From NCBI GenBank assembly GCA_044375275.1, contig JBILMZ010000083.1, forward strand, positions 1 to 13,197: DNA of 13,197 bases. Direction: 5' to 3'. Source of the DNA: SZUA-430 sp044375275. GTDB taxonomy: Bacteria; Pseudomonadota; Alphaproteobacteria; Micropepsales; Micropepsaceae. The position numbers and the translations under genes were made by a program. Positions 1 through 7,539 of the stretch are shown here, piece by piece (the stretch's first letter is position 1; the number at the start of each line of letters is the position of its first letter). A model generated the notes under the pieces. That model made no database searches. It had not been told where the DNA came from and worked only from the letters and a program-made list of their open reading frames with translations.

Positions 1-535
1 GGGCGGCGGCTGCTTCGAACTCGGCCTGGTCTCCGGCGAGGGCTGTTTCGGAACGGAAGCCCTTGTCCCGGAGCTGGCGGGAGGCGTCATATTCAAGCTG
101 GCGCTGCTTCATGACGGCGCGCGCCTGCTTCAGCATGGCCGAACGTTCGTCAACGGCGAGTTCGCAAATCGTGTCTCCGGCGCGGACCGGGGTCCCCCGG
201 TCGGCGCGAATGGCTGCTACCTTGCCTGCTGTTTCGGCGCGCACGATGACCTTGCGCAGCGCTTCCGTCTGTCCGCGCACGACGTGATCCTGCTTGCGGG
301 TTTCGGCCGTGATCAACCGGACCTGGACGGCCGGAGCCTCCGACGCGGTGCCGGGCTTCTTTTCGTTCTCCGCGGCTGTTGCGGCTTCTGCCTTTGCGGC
401 TGGCGACTGTTTATCGGGCGCGCTGCCGAAGGCTCCTGAAGCGATGTAGACCACGAGCACCAGAAAGATCACGCCAGCAATGACGTAGGATCGACGGATC
501 GGGTTGGATTTCGTCTGGTCTGCTGACGGTGTCAT
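1..535 (-). CDS. RND efflux periplasmic adaptor subunit (membrane fusion protein), N-terminal part
   Basis: This is the first 178 residues of a membrane fusion protein of the HlyD/AcrA type, which links an inner-membrane RND pump to an outer-membrane channel. The ATG at 535 opens with MTPSADQTKSNP, followed by a single hydrophobic anchor (about residues 16-33, YVIAGVIFLVLVVYIASG) and a low-complexity Ala/Lys/Glu linker. From about residue 80 comes the biotinyl-lipoyl half-motif, with VRAETAGKV and then DRGTPVRAGDTICEL. A hairpin-like charged helix begins with ERSAMLKQARAVMKQRQLEYD. The gene is cut by the window edge, so the second lipoyl half, the beta barrel and the partner pump are not visible. 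A purine-rich GAGAG lies about 7 bases before the ATG. The family call is firm; the substrate cannot be told. Confidence 0.88.
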   Translation of the reverse strand, partial: MTPSADQTKSNPIRRSYVIAGVIFLVLVVYIASGAFGSAPDKQSPAAKAEAATAAENEKKPGTASEAPAVQVRLITAETRKQDHVVRGQTEALRKVIVRAETAGKVAAIRADRGTPVRAGDTICELAVDERSAMLKQARAVMKQRQLEYDASRQLRDKGFRSETALAGDQAEFEAAAA

Positions 536-636
536 GTGACTCTCTTGAACGGTCTGAGGTGTTGGTACGCTGAATTGGGGTGAAGGGATTATCGCATGGC
601 GAGGTTGCGGAATTATCGACCGCGCCTTCTTCTATG

Positions 637-662
637 GGGGCAAAACGTTCGTTTTTTGCCCC
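637..662. repeat. Perfect 9-bp inverted repeat (GGGGCAAAA / TTTTGCCCC)
   Basis: GGGGCAAAA (637-645) is followed after an 8-base loop by its exact reverse complement TTTTGCCCC (654-662). No T tract follows on either strand, so it is not a standard Rho-independent terminator. It lies about 100 bases upstream of the minus-strand adaptor gene, so it could be a regulator-binding palindrome or an element in an RNA leader. The function is inferred from position only. Confidence 0.5.
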
Positions 663-973
663 GATACATCACTTTGGAATACTGAGGCCGTACCTGTCGG
701 GCAACTTACAAGGCCGTGATCTCACGGATTTCGCACATTCCGTAGCTGGACCTGGCAGGGTTTTGTTAAGCATGATTCTCCCTTTTCCCGTGGGGCGGGA
801 GTGGTTGGTCGGAGACGCAATCCAGGCGGGAAGCGTGTTCGTTAGCCCCGGCTTACCGAACGGTACCCGGTTGTCGTAGGAAAACAATCCTATTTCAGGA
901 TGGTTCCGCTGCACGTTTAGCGCGCAGCGACGTTGGCATATTTCAACCGGCTCGTGAAAATGAGGCGAGGCGG

Positions 974-1003
974 TTGGCAACGCTGTGTCTTGGTGACAAT
1001 ACT
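974..1003 (+). promoter_or_regulatory. Candidate sigma-70-type promoter of the FecR-autotransporter unit
   Basis: TTGGCA (974-979) matches 5 of 6 bases of the TTGACA -35 element. After 18 bases, AATACT (998-1003) matches 4 of 6 bases of the TATAAT -10 element. Transcription would begin near 1010, leaving about 50 bases of leader before the ATG at 1060. If right, this excludes the in-frame ATG at 1006 as a start. Sequence match only. Confidence 0.4.
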
Positions 1004-1059
1004 CCATGAAAATAATCCGCCAACGCGCGGTTCCCTCTGGTGATGTTGGGGTTTCTTGC

Positions 1060-1671
1060 ATGAGAATTTTCGTGATCGCGGCAATGGCCGCGGCATTGTC
1101 ATGTTGCGTGAGTTCGGGCGTGTTCGCCGAACCCGTTGGCAACGCATCCGCCGTCAGGCCAGCCGCTTCGCAAATCCCGCCGCAAGGAACGCGCACCGAC
1201 CTGCGGCTCAGCGATCCAGTCATTCGCAATGCCGAACTTGCCACGGCCGAACGCGGTGCCATTGAAGTCACGTTCCTGGATGGATCGCGGCTGACGATGG
1301 GGCAGAATTCAAGGCTGCGCGTAGACGAGTATGTGTATGGCGGCCCCGGCGGCGCCGGCAAGCAAACCATCCGCTACACGAAGGGTCTGTTCAGGTTTGT
1401 CTCGGGTTCCATTCCCAAGAAAGATGTTCGCATCGAGACGCCGACAGTTTCAATTGGCATCCGTGGAACGATTTTCCGGACTGCCATCGGCGATGATGGA
1501 GCCGGTGCGGTTTCTGTCGAGTACGGGCCCAATGGCGAGGTCTATGAGGTCGTGCTCACCTCGAAGGAGACGGGCAAGTCGGTAACGCTTCGTTCGGGAC
1601 AGAAGGTTGGCTTCGACAACGGAGGCGTGTTCGAAGGCATCCTGGATGGCCAGGTAGAGGGGTGTGACTGA
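1060..1671 (+). CDS. Exported FecR-domain protein paired with autotransporter
   Basis: A 203-residue protein with an N-terminal export signal (MRIFVIAAMAAALSCC..., likely cleaved near VFA-EP, residue 23). A lipoprotein-type cleavage at LSC is less likely. The rest is a FecR domain, with DGSRLTMGQNSRLRVDEYVY from residue 74, then KGLFRFVSGSIPKKDV, ETPTVSIGIRGT (RGT at 135-137) and a final beta-rich stretch. FecR itself is a membrane anti-sigma regulator, but here there is no cytoplasmic anti-sigma region, no other membrane helix and no sigma-factor gene nearby. A periplasmic or surface role is therefore more likely. The stop codon is one base from the autotransporter ATG, implying coupled translation and a shared role such as chaperone, anchor or sensor (inference). 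The penultimate residue is a Cys. I chose ATG 1060 over the in-frame ATG 1006 because it places the signal peptide at the very N-terminus. Confidence 0.82.
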   Translation: MRIFVIAAMAAALSCCVSSGVFAEPVGNASAVRPAASQIPPQGTRTDLRLSDPVIRNAELATAERGAIEVTFLDGSRLTMGQNSRLRVDEYVYGGPGGAGKQTIRYTKGLFRFVSGSIPKKDVRIETPTVSIGIRGTIFRTAIGDDGAGAVSVEYGPNGEVYEVVLTSKETGKSVTLRSGQKVGFDNGGVFEGILDGQVEGCD

Positions 1672-1675
1672 GATG
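1653..1675 (+). promoter_or_regulatory. Ribosome binding site and stop/start junction (TGA-G-ATG)
   Basis: The FecR-gene stop TGA (1669-1671) is one base from ATG 1673, and the purine-rich AGAGGGG lies inside the upstream gene about 10 bases before that ATG. A GTG at 1664 would sit only about two bases after the same motif, which is too close. The layout indicates translational coupling of the two genes. Confidence 0.6.
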
Positions 1676-4600
1676 ATCCCTTTACCCTCCTCATTAAAGA
1701 CGACCCTTGCTTCCCGCGTTTCGGTCATCGCATTGCTGGCGACAGCGGGAGCGGTCGGCAATGTTGGCCACGTCAAGGCCAGCTGTGACGCGCTTTATGT
1801 TTCGTCAGGCACGATCACTGGCTCGCACGAATGTGCCATTGCGCGCTTTGTCATTGGCGATGTGATCAATGAAGGATTCATCGGTCCAACCGAGGAAGGC
1901 GAGGCCGGCTTCTTCGTCGGAAAGGGCGGCATCAACGGGCAGTTGGTCAACCAGGGCGAAATCCTGGGTGGCGGATACTATGGTGGTGAAGGTGGCGAGG
2001 GTGGCGAGGGCCATGAAGGCTACGGGTATGGTGGTGAAGGCGGTGAAGGCGGTGAAGGTGATGAAGGCCGGGGCTGGCAGGGCGCCCTGACGATCACAAC
2101 GAATGTGTCGGGTGGCGTGCGCAACGAAGGAACCATTGCGTCGGAGTCTGGCAGCGCGATCCAGCTCGGCTCGCTCGGCGGCTGCTACTACAATGTGCTG
2201 CCGGCAGGTATGACGGGGGACATCGTCAACGCAGGAACCATCGAGTCGGATTATGCCGATGCCTTCTCGGCGCTTTATGGCTGGATGGATGGCACCCTCA
2301 TCAATGAAGCCGGCGGGATCATTCGTGGCGAACGTGGCGTCTACATCTCATCCGGCTTTGGCAACTGGTCGGGCGGCCTCACCAATCACGGGACGATTGA
2401 GGGTCAGGCCTCTGCGGTACAGATCGGTGACGACCACTCCGCGTGCGTCGAGTGTTCGGTCCTCGTGCTCAACGAGGGGCCGGGCCCCTACTTCGTGGGC
2501 AAGGGGGGCGATGTCACTTTCTCGGGTGGCATCTACAACGGTTCCGATGGCAAGTATGTCAGCCGTACCAACGCTGCCCTCAACATTCACGGCCAGTCTT
2601 TCTCGGGCGGCATCACCAATCATGGCGTGATCACGCAGATCCTTCCGGAAGATGGATATGGCGAGAATGACGGGTTTGGCGTCGGCATCCTCGTAGGCTC
2701 GGACTACTTCTCGGGTGGCATTTCGAACACGGGACGCATCGATGGCCTTGCCGGGAATGCGATCTGGATCCGCGACGATGTCTACACATTTGAGGGCGGG
2801 ATCACCAACGAAGGTACGATCCAGTCTGTCGCCACTGCCTTGCGGGTCGATGCGGGCAGCTTCTACGGGGACATCATAAACGAAGGCTCGATTCGTGGTG
2901 GCAACGAGCATGCGGGGATCTCGGTCAGCGGCAACTCGTTCACCGGGGACATCTCGAACACGGGGACGATCGAAGGCGGTTACGCGGGCGTCCTCATCGA
3001 TGTCGGATCCTTTTACGGGGACATCACGAATGACGGTGTGATCTCCGGCGGTGTGACCTCGAATGGCATCATCCCGGTCGAGGATCCGGGCTTCTCGATC
3101 ATAAGCGCGAGCCATGTCGGCAACTTCATCAACAATGGTACCCTCAACGCGATTTCCGACGCCCTGGTGCTGGATATCGGAAACCTGAGCGGGTCGATCA
3201 CCAATAACGGTCTCATCGAAGCAGAATTGGTGGGTAACCGCGCGGTCTATCTGCTGATCGATAATGGTGCGTCCTTCACGAATGCGAACGATGCCGTGAT
3301 CAGGGGTGATGTACTGTTTGGTGGCAAGAATGCGTCCTATGCGTTCCTTGCCGGCAATGGCGGCGTTGAAGGCAACCTTCTCGGCGTTCCAGAGGGCTTT
3401 ATTGGTAACAACGACGACACGATCTCCGTGTCGGGCGAGCACTACTTTGTTTCTCACGGTGGCGCAGGCACCGCCTATGCCGAGAACTTTGCCAGCTTTG
3501 ACGTGAATGACGGTGGCGTTGCGGTCATGGGGGCGACGGCAATCGGTAGTTCCGGCGGGGACGGCTACGATCTGTTCGCTGTGGATGCGCTCAACCTCAA
3601 CACGGGTGGCCATCTCTATATTGACAACCAAAGCACGCTGAATGTCGGCAACTTCACACAGGCGGATGACTCCATCCTTTCATTCTACCTGGTTGAACCA
3701 CCCACGACGGACGGCGAGGCAGGCGTGGACTTCGGCCAGATCATCGCGTCGGGTGACGTGACCCTGGCAGGCACATTGCAGGCGGTCGTCAATCCGCTGT
3801 CTTTCAGCGGTACGAACCTCAATGAGTATGTCTATGAAGACGTCATCGTTGGCAGTTCGCTCATAGGCGACTTTGATGCGACCCAGGTGGCCGGCGGTTC
3901 AGCCTTCTACACGCTGTCCCGCATCATTGATGGCAGCACCGTCGACCTGCGCATGACGCGCAATCCGTTCTCGTCTGCGTCCTGTTCGGACAACGGCAAC
4001 CGGTTGTCGCAGTTGCTCGAGCAGCAGTTCCGGGGTGGAGACCTGTCACCGGAAGAGCAGGCGCTCTTCACCTTCCTGCTGCAACTGCCGCCGGGCGAGG
4101 TGTGCGGTGCGTTTGACAGCATTGGTAGCTCACGCCAGGCCGATCTTGGTGCCCTGGTTGTCGAGACCGCCGGTCCCTGGAAGAGCCTCGTCAATGACCG
4201 TGTGAATGGCCTTGGGGCTGTTGGCTGCAATCTGGCTTCGTCCAGCGGCAGCTGCTTCAACCGCTTCGCTGCGAACGAGACCGGGGCGACCCAGGTCATG
4301 ACGGATGCAACGCCGGGACAGGATCCCTTTGACTGGCTGCAGACCGGTACCCGCCGCGTTGGTGATACCGCTTCCTGGGGACGCCTTGTCGGTGTCTGGG
4401 GCGGAACCGATTCCAAGGCTGGCGTTGGAGGCATGGATTTCGCGCTGACCGGTGCCATCATCGGTGTCGACCACGTCTTCACGGAAACCATCCTGGGCGG
4501 CGTGGCGATGCAGTACACGACGGACGACCTGAGCTTCAGCGGCAGCAGCGATGATGCCGACATCGACAGCCTTGAGGTGGGTGCCTATGCCTCGTTTGGT

Positions 4601-5185
4601 GACACGCGCCTCTACCTGAACATCAATACCAGCTTTATCTGGCATGACTTCAATGTGCAGCGCCGGATCAGCGATGGTGGAGCCTTTGCCGACTACAGTG
4701 GCACCACGCTGTCGGCCTACATGGAGCTCGGCAGGATCTTTGAGACCGAGGACATGCGGATCCAGCCCGTTCTGGCGCTGAGCTTCGCGGACCTCGACAC
4801 GGATGCCTATAGAGAAACGGGTTTTGCACTGGCCAAGCTCAATGTCGATGGTGGCGCGTTCACGTCGCTCAAGAGCATGATCGGGTCCCGGTTCGCGTTT
4901 CCGATCGATCTGGACAGTGGTCGCAAGGTGATCCCGGAAGCGCGGGTTGTCTGGACGCACGAGTTCGCCGACAACCAGTCGTCGTTCCTGGCGGCCTTGC
5001 AGACGGATCCTGGCAACAAGTTCCTGGTTGAAGGCCGCGAGTATGCGCGGGACAGTCTGGTGCTGGGGGCGGGTGTTACCGCGCCGATCTCCGGCGAGGC
5101 GTCACTGACTTTGGACTATGATGCTTCCATCAATCCGGACATCACAACGCATACGCTGTCGGCGGGTGTTCGCGTGAAGTGGTAA
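1673..5185 (+). CDS. Autotransporter (type Va) with Gly/Glu-rich segment and repeat passenger
   Basis: A 1170-residue surface protein. A signal peptide (about residues 1-36, cleavage near VKA-SC) leads into a Gly/Glu-rich stretch (104-134). At least ten degenerate repeats of the type G-x-I-x-N-x-G-x-I-x-G follow (about 145-550), as in right-handed beta-helix passengers. A second, less repetitive passenger part runs to about 760, then a linker with helical stretches. The C-terminal barrel (about 902-1170) begins at WGRLVGVWGG and ends GVRVKW, with the terminal aromatic residue expected for BAM-dependent insertion. The passenger and linker hold nine cysteines, unusual for this class. I chose ATG 1673 over the in-frame GTG at 1664 because the AGAGGGG at about 1656-1662 is then correctly spaced and the signal peptide is proper. 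No protease, lipase or other catalytic motif was recognised, so an adhesive or structural role is likely but unproven. Confidence 0.93.
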   Translation: MIPLPSSLKTTLASRVSVIALLATAGAVGNVGHVKASCDALYVSSGTITGSHECAIARFVIGDVINEGFIGPTEEGEAGFFVGKGGINGQLVNQGEILGGGYYGGEGGEGGEGHEGYGYGGEGGEGGEGDEGRGWQGALTITTNVSGGVRNEGTIASESGSAIQLGSLGGCYYNVLPAGMTGDIVNAGTIESDYADAFSALYGWMDGTLINEAGGIIRGERGVYISSGFGNWSGGLTNHGTIEGQASAVQIGDDHSACVECSVLVLNEGPGPYFVGKGGDVTFSGGIYNGSDGKYVSRTNAALNIHGQSFSGGITNHGVITQILPEDGYGENDGFGVGILVGSDYFSGGISNTGRIDGLAGNAIWIRDDVYTFEGGITNEGTIQSVATALRVDAGSFYGDIINEGSIRGGNEHAGISVSGNSFTGDISNTGTIEGGYAGVLIDVGSFYGDITNDGVISGGVTSNGIIPVEDPGFSIISASHVGNFINNGTLNAISDALVLDIGNLSGSITNNGLIEAELVGNRAVYLLIDNGASFTNANDAVIRGDVLFGGKNASYAFLAGNGGVEGNLLGVPEGFIGNNDDTISVSGEHYFVSHGGAGTAYAENFASFDVNDGGVAVMGATAIGSSGGDGYDLFAVDALNLNTGGHLYIDNQSTLNVGNFTQADDSILSFYLVEPPTTDGEAGVDFGQIIASGDVTLAGTLQAVVNPLSFSGTNLNEYVYEDVIVGSSLIGDFDATQVAGGSAFYTLSRIIDGSTVDLRMTRNPFSSASCSDNGNRLSQLLEQQFRGGDLSPEEQALFTFLLQLPPGEVCGAFDSIGSSRQADLGALVVETAGPWKSLVNDRVNGLGAVGCNLASSSGSCFNRFAANETGATQVMTDATPGQDPFDWLQTGTRRVGDTASWGRLVGVWGGTDSKAGVGGMDFALTGAIIGVDHVFTETILGGVAMQYTTDDLSFSGSSDDADIDSLEVGAYASFGDTRLYLNINTSFIWHDFNVQRRISDGGAFADYSGTTLSAYMELGRIFETEDMRIQPVLALSFADLDTDAYRETGFALAKLNVDGGAFTSLKSMIGSRFAFPIDLDSGRKVIPEARVVWTHEFADNQSSFLAALQTDPGNKFLVEGREYARDSLVLGAGVTAPISGEASLTLDYDASINPDITTHTLSAGVRVKW
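1982..2074 (+). repeat. In-frame 9-bp repeat encoding Gly-Gly-Glu units
   Basis: Nine-base units of the type GGT-GGT-GAA / GGC-GGT-GAA encode a duplicated 12-residue block: three GGE followed by GHE, a GYGY spacer, then three GGE followed by GDE. Because units are multiples of three, copy-number change would alter length without breaking the frame. The segment is acidic and flexible and sits between the signal peptide and the beta-helix repeats. Confidence 0.85.
2105..3330 (+). repeat. Degenerate passenger repeats (GxIxNxGxIxG type) in the autotransporter
   Basis: Protein-level repeats recur every 20 to 45 residues, for example GGVRNEGTI, GDIVNAGTI, GGLTNHGTI, GGITNHGVI, GGISNTGRI, GGITNEGTI, GDIINEGSI, GDISNTGTI, GDITNDGVI and GSITNNGLI. 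They are often preceded by an aromatic residue and Ser/Tyr-Gly, and followed by Ala-x-x-Ile. Regular Gly/Asn turns and alternating hydrophobics suit a beta-helix or beta-roll. The DNA is partly conserved too (gggacatc, ggcatcaccaa), so recombination between copies is possible. Confidence 0.8.
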
Positions 5186-5231
5186 TCAGTTTGTCGCGTC
5201 AGGGCAGAGGGTCATCCCCTGCAAATGAAAA

Positions 5232-5255
5232 CACCCCGGCATGATTGCCGGGGTG
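5232..5255. terminator. Bidirectional Rho-independent terminator between convergent genes
   Basis: CACCCCGGCA (5232-5241), loop TGAT, then TGCCGGGGTG (5246-5255) forms a perfect 10-bp GC-rich stem. On the minus strand it is followed at once by TTTTCATTT. On the plus strand it is followed by CTGTCGTTTT. It lies 47 bases after the autotransporter stop and 23 bases after the TonB-receptor stop, so it can end both transcripts; the minus direction has the better T tract. Confidence 0.9.
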
Positions 5256-5277
5256 CTGTCGTTTTGAGCATTCTGCG

Positions 5278-7539
5278 TCAGAACGCGTACCGGCCGACGA
5301 GTTGGAACATTGGGCCAGACTGTTCGGATTCGAGTTCGAATTCGTCGAAGGCATTCACGAGCTGGTCTGCCTGCGTGTCATACTTGAAGAAGGTCTCGTC
5401 CTTCTTCGCGTTGAGCAGGTTGGATCCAGCCAGTCGAAGTACGAAGCGTTCGCCGAAGCGCTGTTCAATGAACATTTCAAGGTCAGCGCCGTACGTGGTT
5501 TCGACGGTTTCGCCAAGAATGCGATTGAACTGGTCGCCCTGCAGACGATACGAACTGCCGAATGACGTTCCCCACTCAACGATGTCGTGGATGAAGCCGA
5601 TGTTGAACACAAACTCGGCCTGGTCGTTGAATCGACGCTTTTCACCCGTGACGAGGTCGGTGATTTCGCTGTCCAGCCAGGAGTAGTTCATGAACACGCC
5701 TGTGTTCTCCAGGCCGATGAATGTGAGCGGTGTGGACAGGTCGAATTCCACGCCCATGACGCTGCCGTTACCGATGTTCGCAGGCGTGAGCACGAAGCCC
5801 GAGCCTTCCGATGACACCACACCCGTGCTTTGCAGTTCGATGCGGTTGGTGACTTCGCGGTAGAAGAAGTTTACGCCGGCGACGCCACGACGGCCAATGC
5901 GATGCTCGTAACCGAGATCAAAGCCCCAGGCGCTCTCCGGCTGCAGGTCCGGATTGCCCACCAGGTCGTTGTCCTCCGTTGGCTCTTCTTCCAGAAGTGC
6001 AGGTGACAACTGGTCAAAGGAAGGCCGGCGCACGGTGCGCGCCACCGATGCGCGGATGCGATCGTCAGATGTCACGTTGTAGAGAAGATGAGCAGACGGC
6101 AGGGCAATCGCGAAGTCGCTGCTCGATGTCGTGCTTCCGCCACCGTTCCGGTCCGTGATTTCCGACGTCGTGGTTTCATAGCGGAATCCAGCTTCAAACT
6201 CGACGGCACCGCGTTGGCCGCGAAGGACAAGGAACGGATCGAAGCGTGTTTCCTCGATGTCGTATGCCTGGTCGTCACCAATCAGCGGAGCCGGGAAGAG
6301 GGGTCCGCCTGCATTCTCTGTTACCCGAACGTCACTCGTACGGGACTTGCTGCGCCAGTCCGCGCCAAACTTCACATCGACTTTTTCCAGTTCATAGAGC
6401 TGGGAGAAGCTGGCGAAAGTTTCGCGGTCGAGCATGTCGGTGAACTCACGCGCGCCTTCAAGCGTGCCGACATCCGGAGCGCCACCTGCCCATTCTTCGG
6501 TGAATTCAGTGCTGGTTATGTCGTCTTCGAAGGAGGCGTAACCAACTTTGAAGTTGGCCTTGCCGCCAAACAGCGGTGCCGTAAACTTGGCGCGGATTTG
6601 CCAGTTTTCCTGGAAGATGTCTTCGAACTGGTCCGATGTTTCCTGCAGGTTGATGAGAGCCGTGCTGACGATGTCATCGTACTCGCGGGACTGCTCCGTT
6701 TCCGTGCGGTCCGTGCGGACCCAGGATCCCGAGAGGTCAAGTTCGCCGAGACCAACTGGCACGATCATCGAGCCGTTCAGCGAGTAGTCTGTGCCATCAC
6801 GGACGTCAGACTGGTCTTCGCGGTTGTCAAATGCGAGGAGGTCATCAAACCGGAGGCTGACCTTGCTCTTCGGGTTGTGGCGGCCCTGGATGTTGCCGCC
6901 CAGCAGGATGCGGCCGCCGCCCATGATTTCAGTGCCGTAAACGGCGCCGTAGGAGCCTTTCACTTCGCTGTCGTCAAAGTGCAGGGCACCCGCTTTCACG
7001 TAGCCACCGTCGAGGGACATCGCGTCGCGCAGGATGATGTTGATGGCACCGGAAAGGGCGTCGCCGCTGCGGTCGGCCGACGAGCTGCGGACGATTTCCA
7101 CGCGCTCAATGAGTTCAGCAGGAATGCGATCCACGAAGAACGAGCGGTCAATGCCTGATCCCGGTACCTGCTCACCGTTGATCAGGATCTGCGTGTATCC
7201 CGGGTCAAGGCCGCGGAGGCGTGCGCCGTCATACTCAAGAGTGTCGGACTGGAAGGTCACGCTTGGTACGCGCTTCAGGGCGTCTCCGGCTGTGACCGGC
7301 TCGAATTTCTGGAAGTAGTCGAGACCGTAGTTCAGCGATGGTGCGGTGTCATTTGTCCTGTTGCGGTACGCGGTACCGTAGACAACGACTTTCTCGACGG
7401 GCACGGGCGACCTGGCGTCCGAGCCGCTGGCTTCAGCCGGTGGTGTCGCTTCCTGTGCGACTGCGGCGGCCGACAAGGCCAACACGAGGCCAATCCCGGC
7501 TGTGCCTTGCATCAGCTTCTGCTTGAAATTCCCATGCAT
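5278..7539 (-). CDS. TonB-dependent outer-membrane receptor, divergent from phytase
   Basis: A 753-residue TonB-dependent transporter. The signal peptide is MHGNFKQKLMQGTAGIGLVLALSAAAVA-QE (cut near residue 28), and a TonB-box-like stretch EKVVVYG follows at about 49-55. The plug (about 75-190) shows GDALKRVPSV, ARLRGLDPGYTQILINGEQV, DRIPAELIERVEIVRS and GDALSGAINIILRD. The barrel has the usual RTVRRPSFDQLSP and GNPDLQPESAWGFDLGYEHR and ends LVGRYAF with the terminal Phe. A longer reading frame reaches 7668, but the added residues precede the signal peptide and lack export character. The ATG at 7539 also has GGGGG about 9 bases upstream. The divergent phytase neighbour suggests uptake of phytate, a lower inositol phosphate or a metal complex of either. 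Gene pairs of this type are known in Proteobacteria; the substrate here is inferred. Confidence 0.93.
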   Translation of the reverse strand: MHGNFKQKLMQGTAGIGLVLALSAAAVAQEATPPAEASGSDARSPVPVEKVVVYGTAYRNRTNDTAPSLNYGLDYFQKFEPVTAGDALKRVPSVTFQSDTLEYDGARLRGLDPGYTQILINGEQVPGSGIDRSFFVDRIPAELIERVEIVRSSSADRSGDALSGAINIILRDAMSLDGGYVKAGALHFDDSEVKGSYGAVYGTEIMGGGRILLGGNIQGRHNPKSKVSLRFDDLLAFDNREDQSDVRDGTDYSLNGSMIVPVGLGELDLSGSWVRTDRTETEQSREYDDIVSTALINLQETSDQFEDIFQENWQIRAKFTAPLFGGKANFKVGYASFEDDITSTEFTEEWAGGAPDVGTLEGAREFTDMLDRETFASFSQLYELEKVDVKFGADWRSKSRTSDVRVTENAGGPLFPAPLIGDDQAYDIEETRFDPFLVLRGQRGAVEFEAGFRYETTTSEITDRNGGGSTTSSSDFAIALPSAHLLYNVTSDDRIRASVARTVRRPSFDQLSPALLEEEPTEDNDLVGNPDLQPESAWGFDLGYEHRIGRRGVAGVNFFYREVTNRIELQSTGVVSSEGSGFVLTPANIGNGSVMGVEFDLSTPLTFIGLENTGVFMNYSWLDSEITDLVTGEKRRFNDQAEFVFNIGFIHDIVEWGTSFGSSYRLQGDQFNRILGETVETTYGADLEMFIEQRFGERFVLRLAGSNLLNAKKDETFFKYDTQADQLVNAFDEFELESEQSGPMFQLVGRYAF

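Larger units (their letters stand above)
536..1059. other. Long intergenic spacer between RND adaptor and FecR-domain gene
   Basis: This spacer of 524 bases separates two divergent units. Its open frames (for example 580-879 plus) have no recognisable domain and poor residue composition, so I treat it as non-coding. It holds a strong inverted repeat at 637-662 and a promoter-like pair at 974-1003, both listed separately. A smaller palindrome, TACCG-AA-CGGTA, lies at about 853-864. I see no tRNA-like or riboswitch-like fold. Confidence 0.6.

Noticed and set aside
637..662. Rho-independent terminator
   Set aside because: The stem is good, but neither strand has a T tract after it, and there is no upstream gene end for it to serve.
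580..879. 99-residue plus-strand frame in the long spacer
   Set aside because: No ribosome binding site of note, no recognisable motif, and it spans the palindrome at 637-662; the spacer is more likely non-coding.
669..1370. 233-residue minus-strand frame spanning the spacer and the FecR gene start
   Set aside because: Pro/Ser/Arg-rich composition, no domain, and it overlaps the FecR-domain coding region.
1060..1671. FecR-type anti-sigma factor controlling an ECF sigma factor
   Set aside because: No cytoplasmic sigma-binding region, no internal membrane helix and no sigma-factor gene nearby; only the FecR domain itself is present.
1982..2074. CRISPR array or satellite DNA
   Set aside because: The repeats are in-frame 9-base codon repeats within a coding region with no spacers of regular length.
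2348..3631. 427-residue open frame on the minus strand inside the autotransporter
   Set aside because: It lies entirely opposite a clear repeat passenger, has no recognisable domain and is Val/Arg/Asp-rich as expected for the antisense of Gly/Asn/Ile repeats.
4130..4960. 276-residue minus-strand open frame opposite the autotransporter barrel
   Set aside because: Overlaps a confident beta-barrel domain and has no motif or signal of its own.
6088..7158. 356-residue plus-strand open frame opposite the TonB receptor
   Set aside because: The receptor on the minus strand is unmistakable; this frame is a GC-driven antisense shadow.
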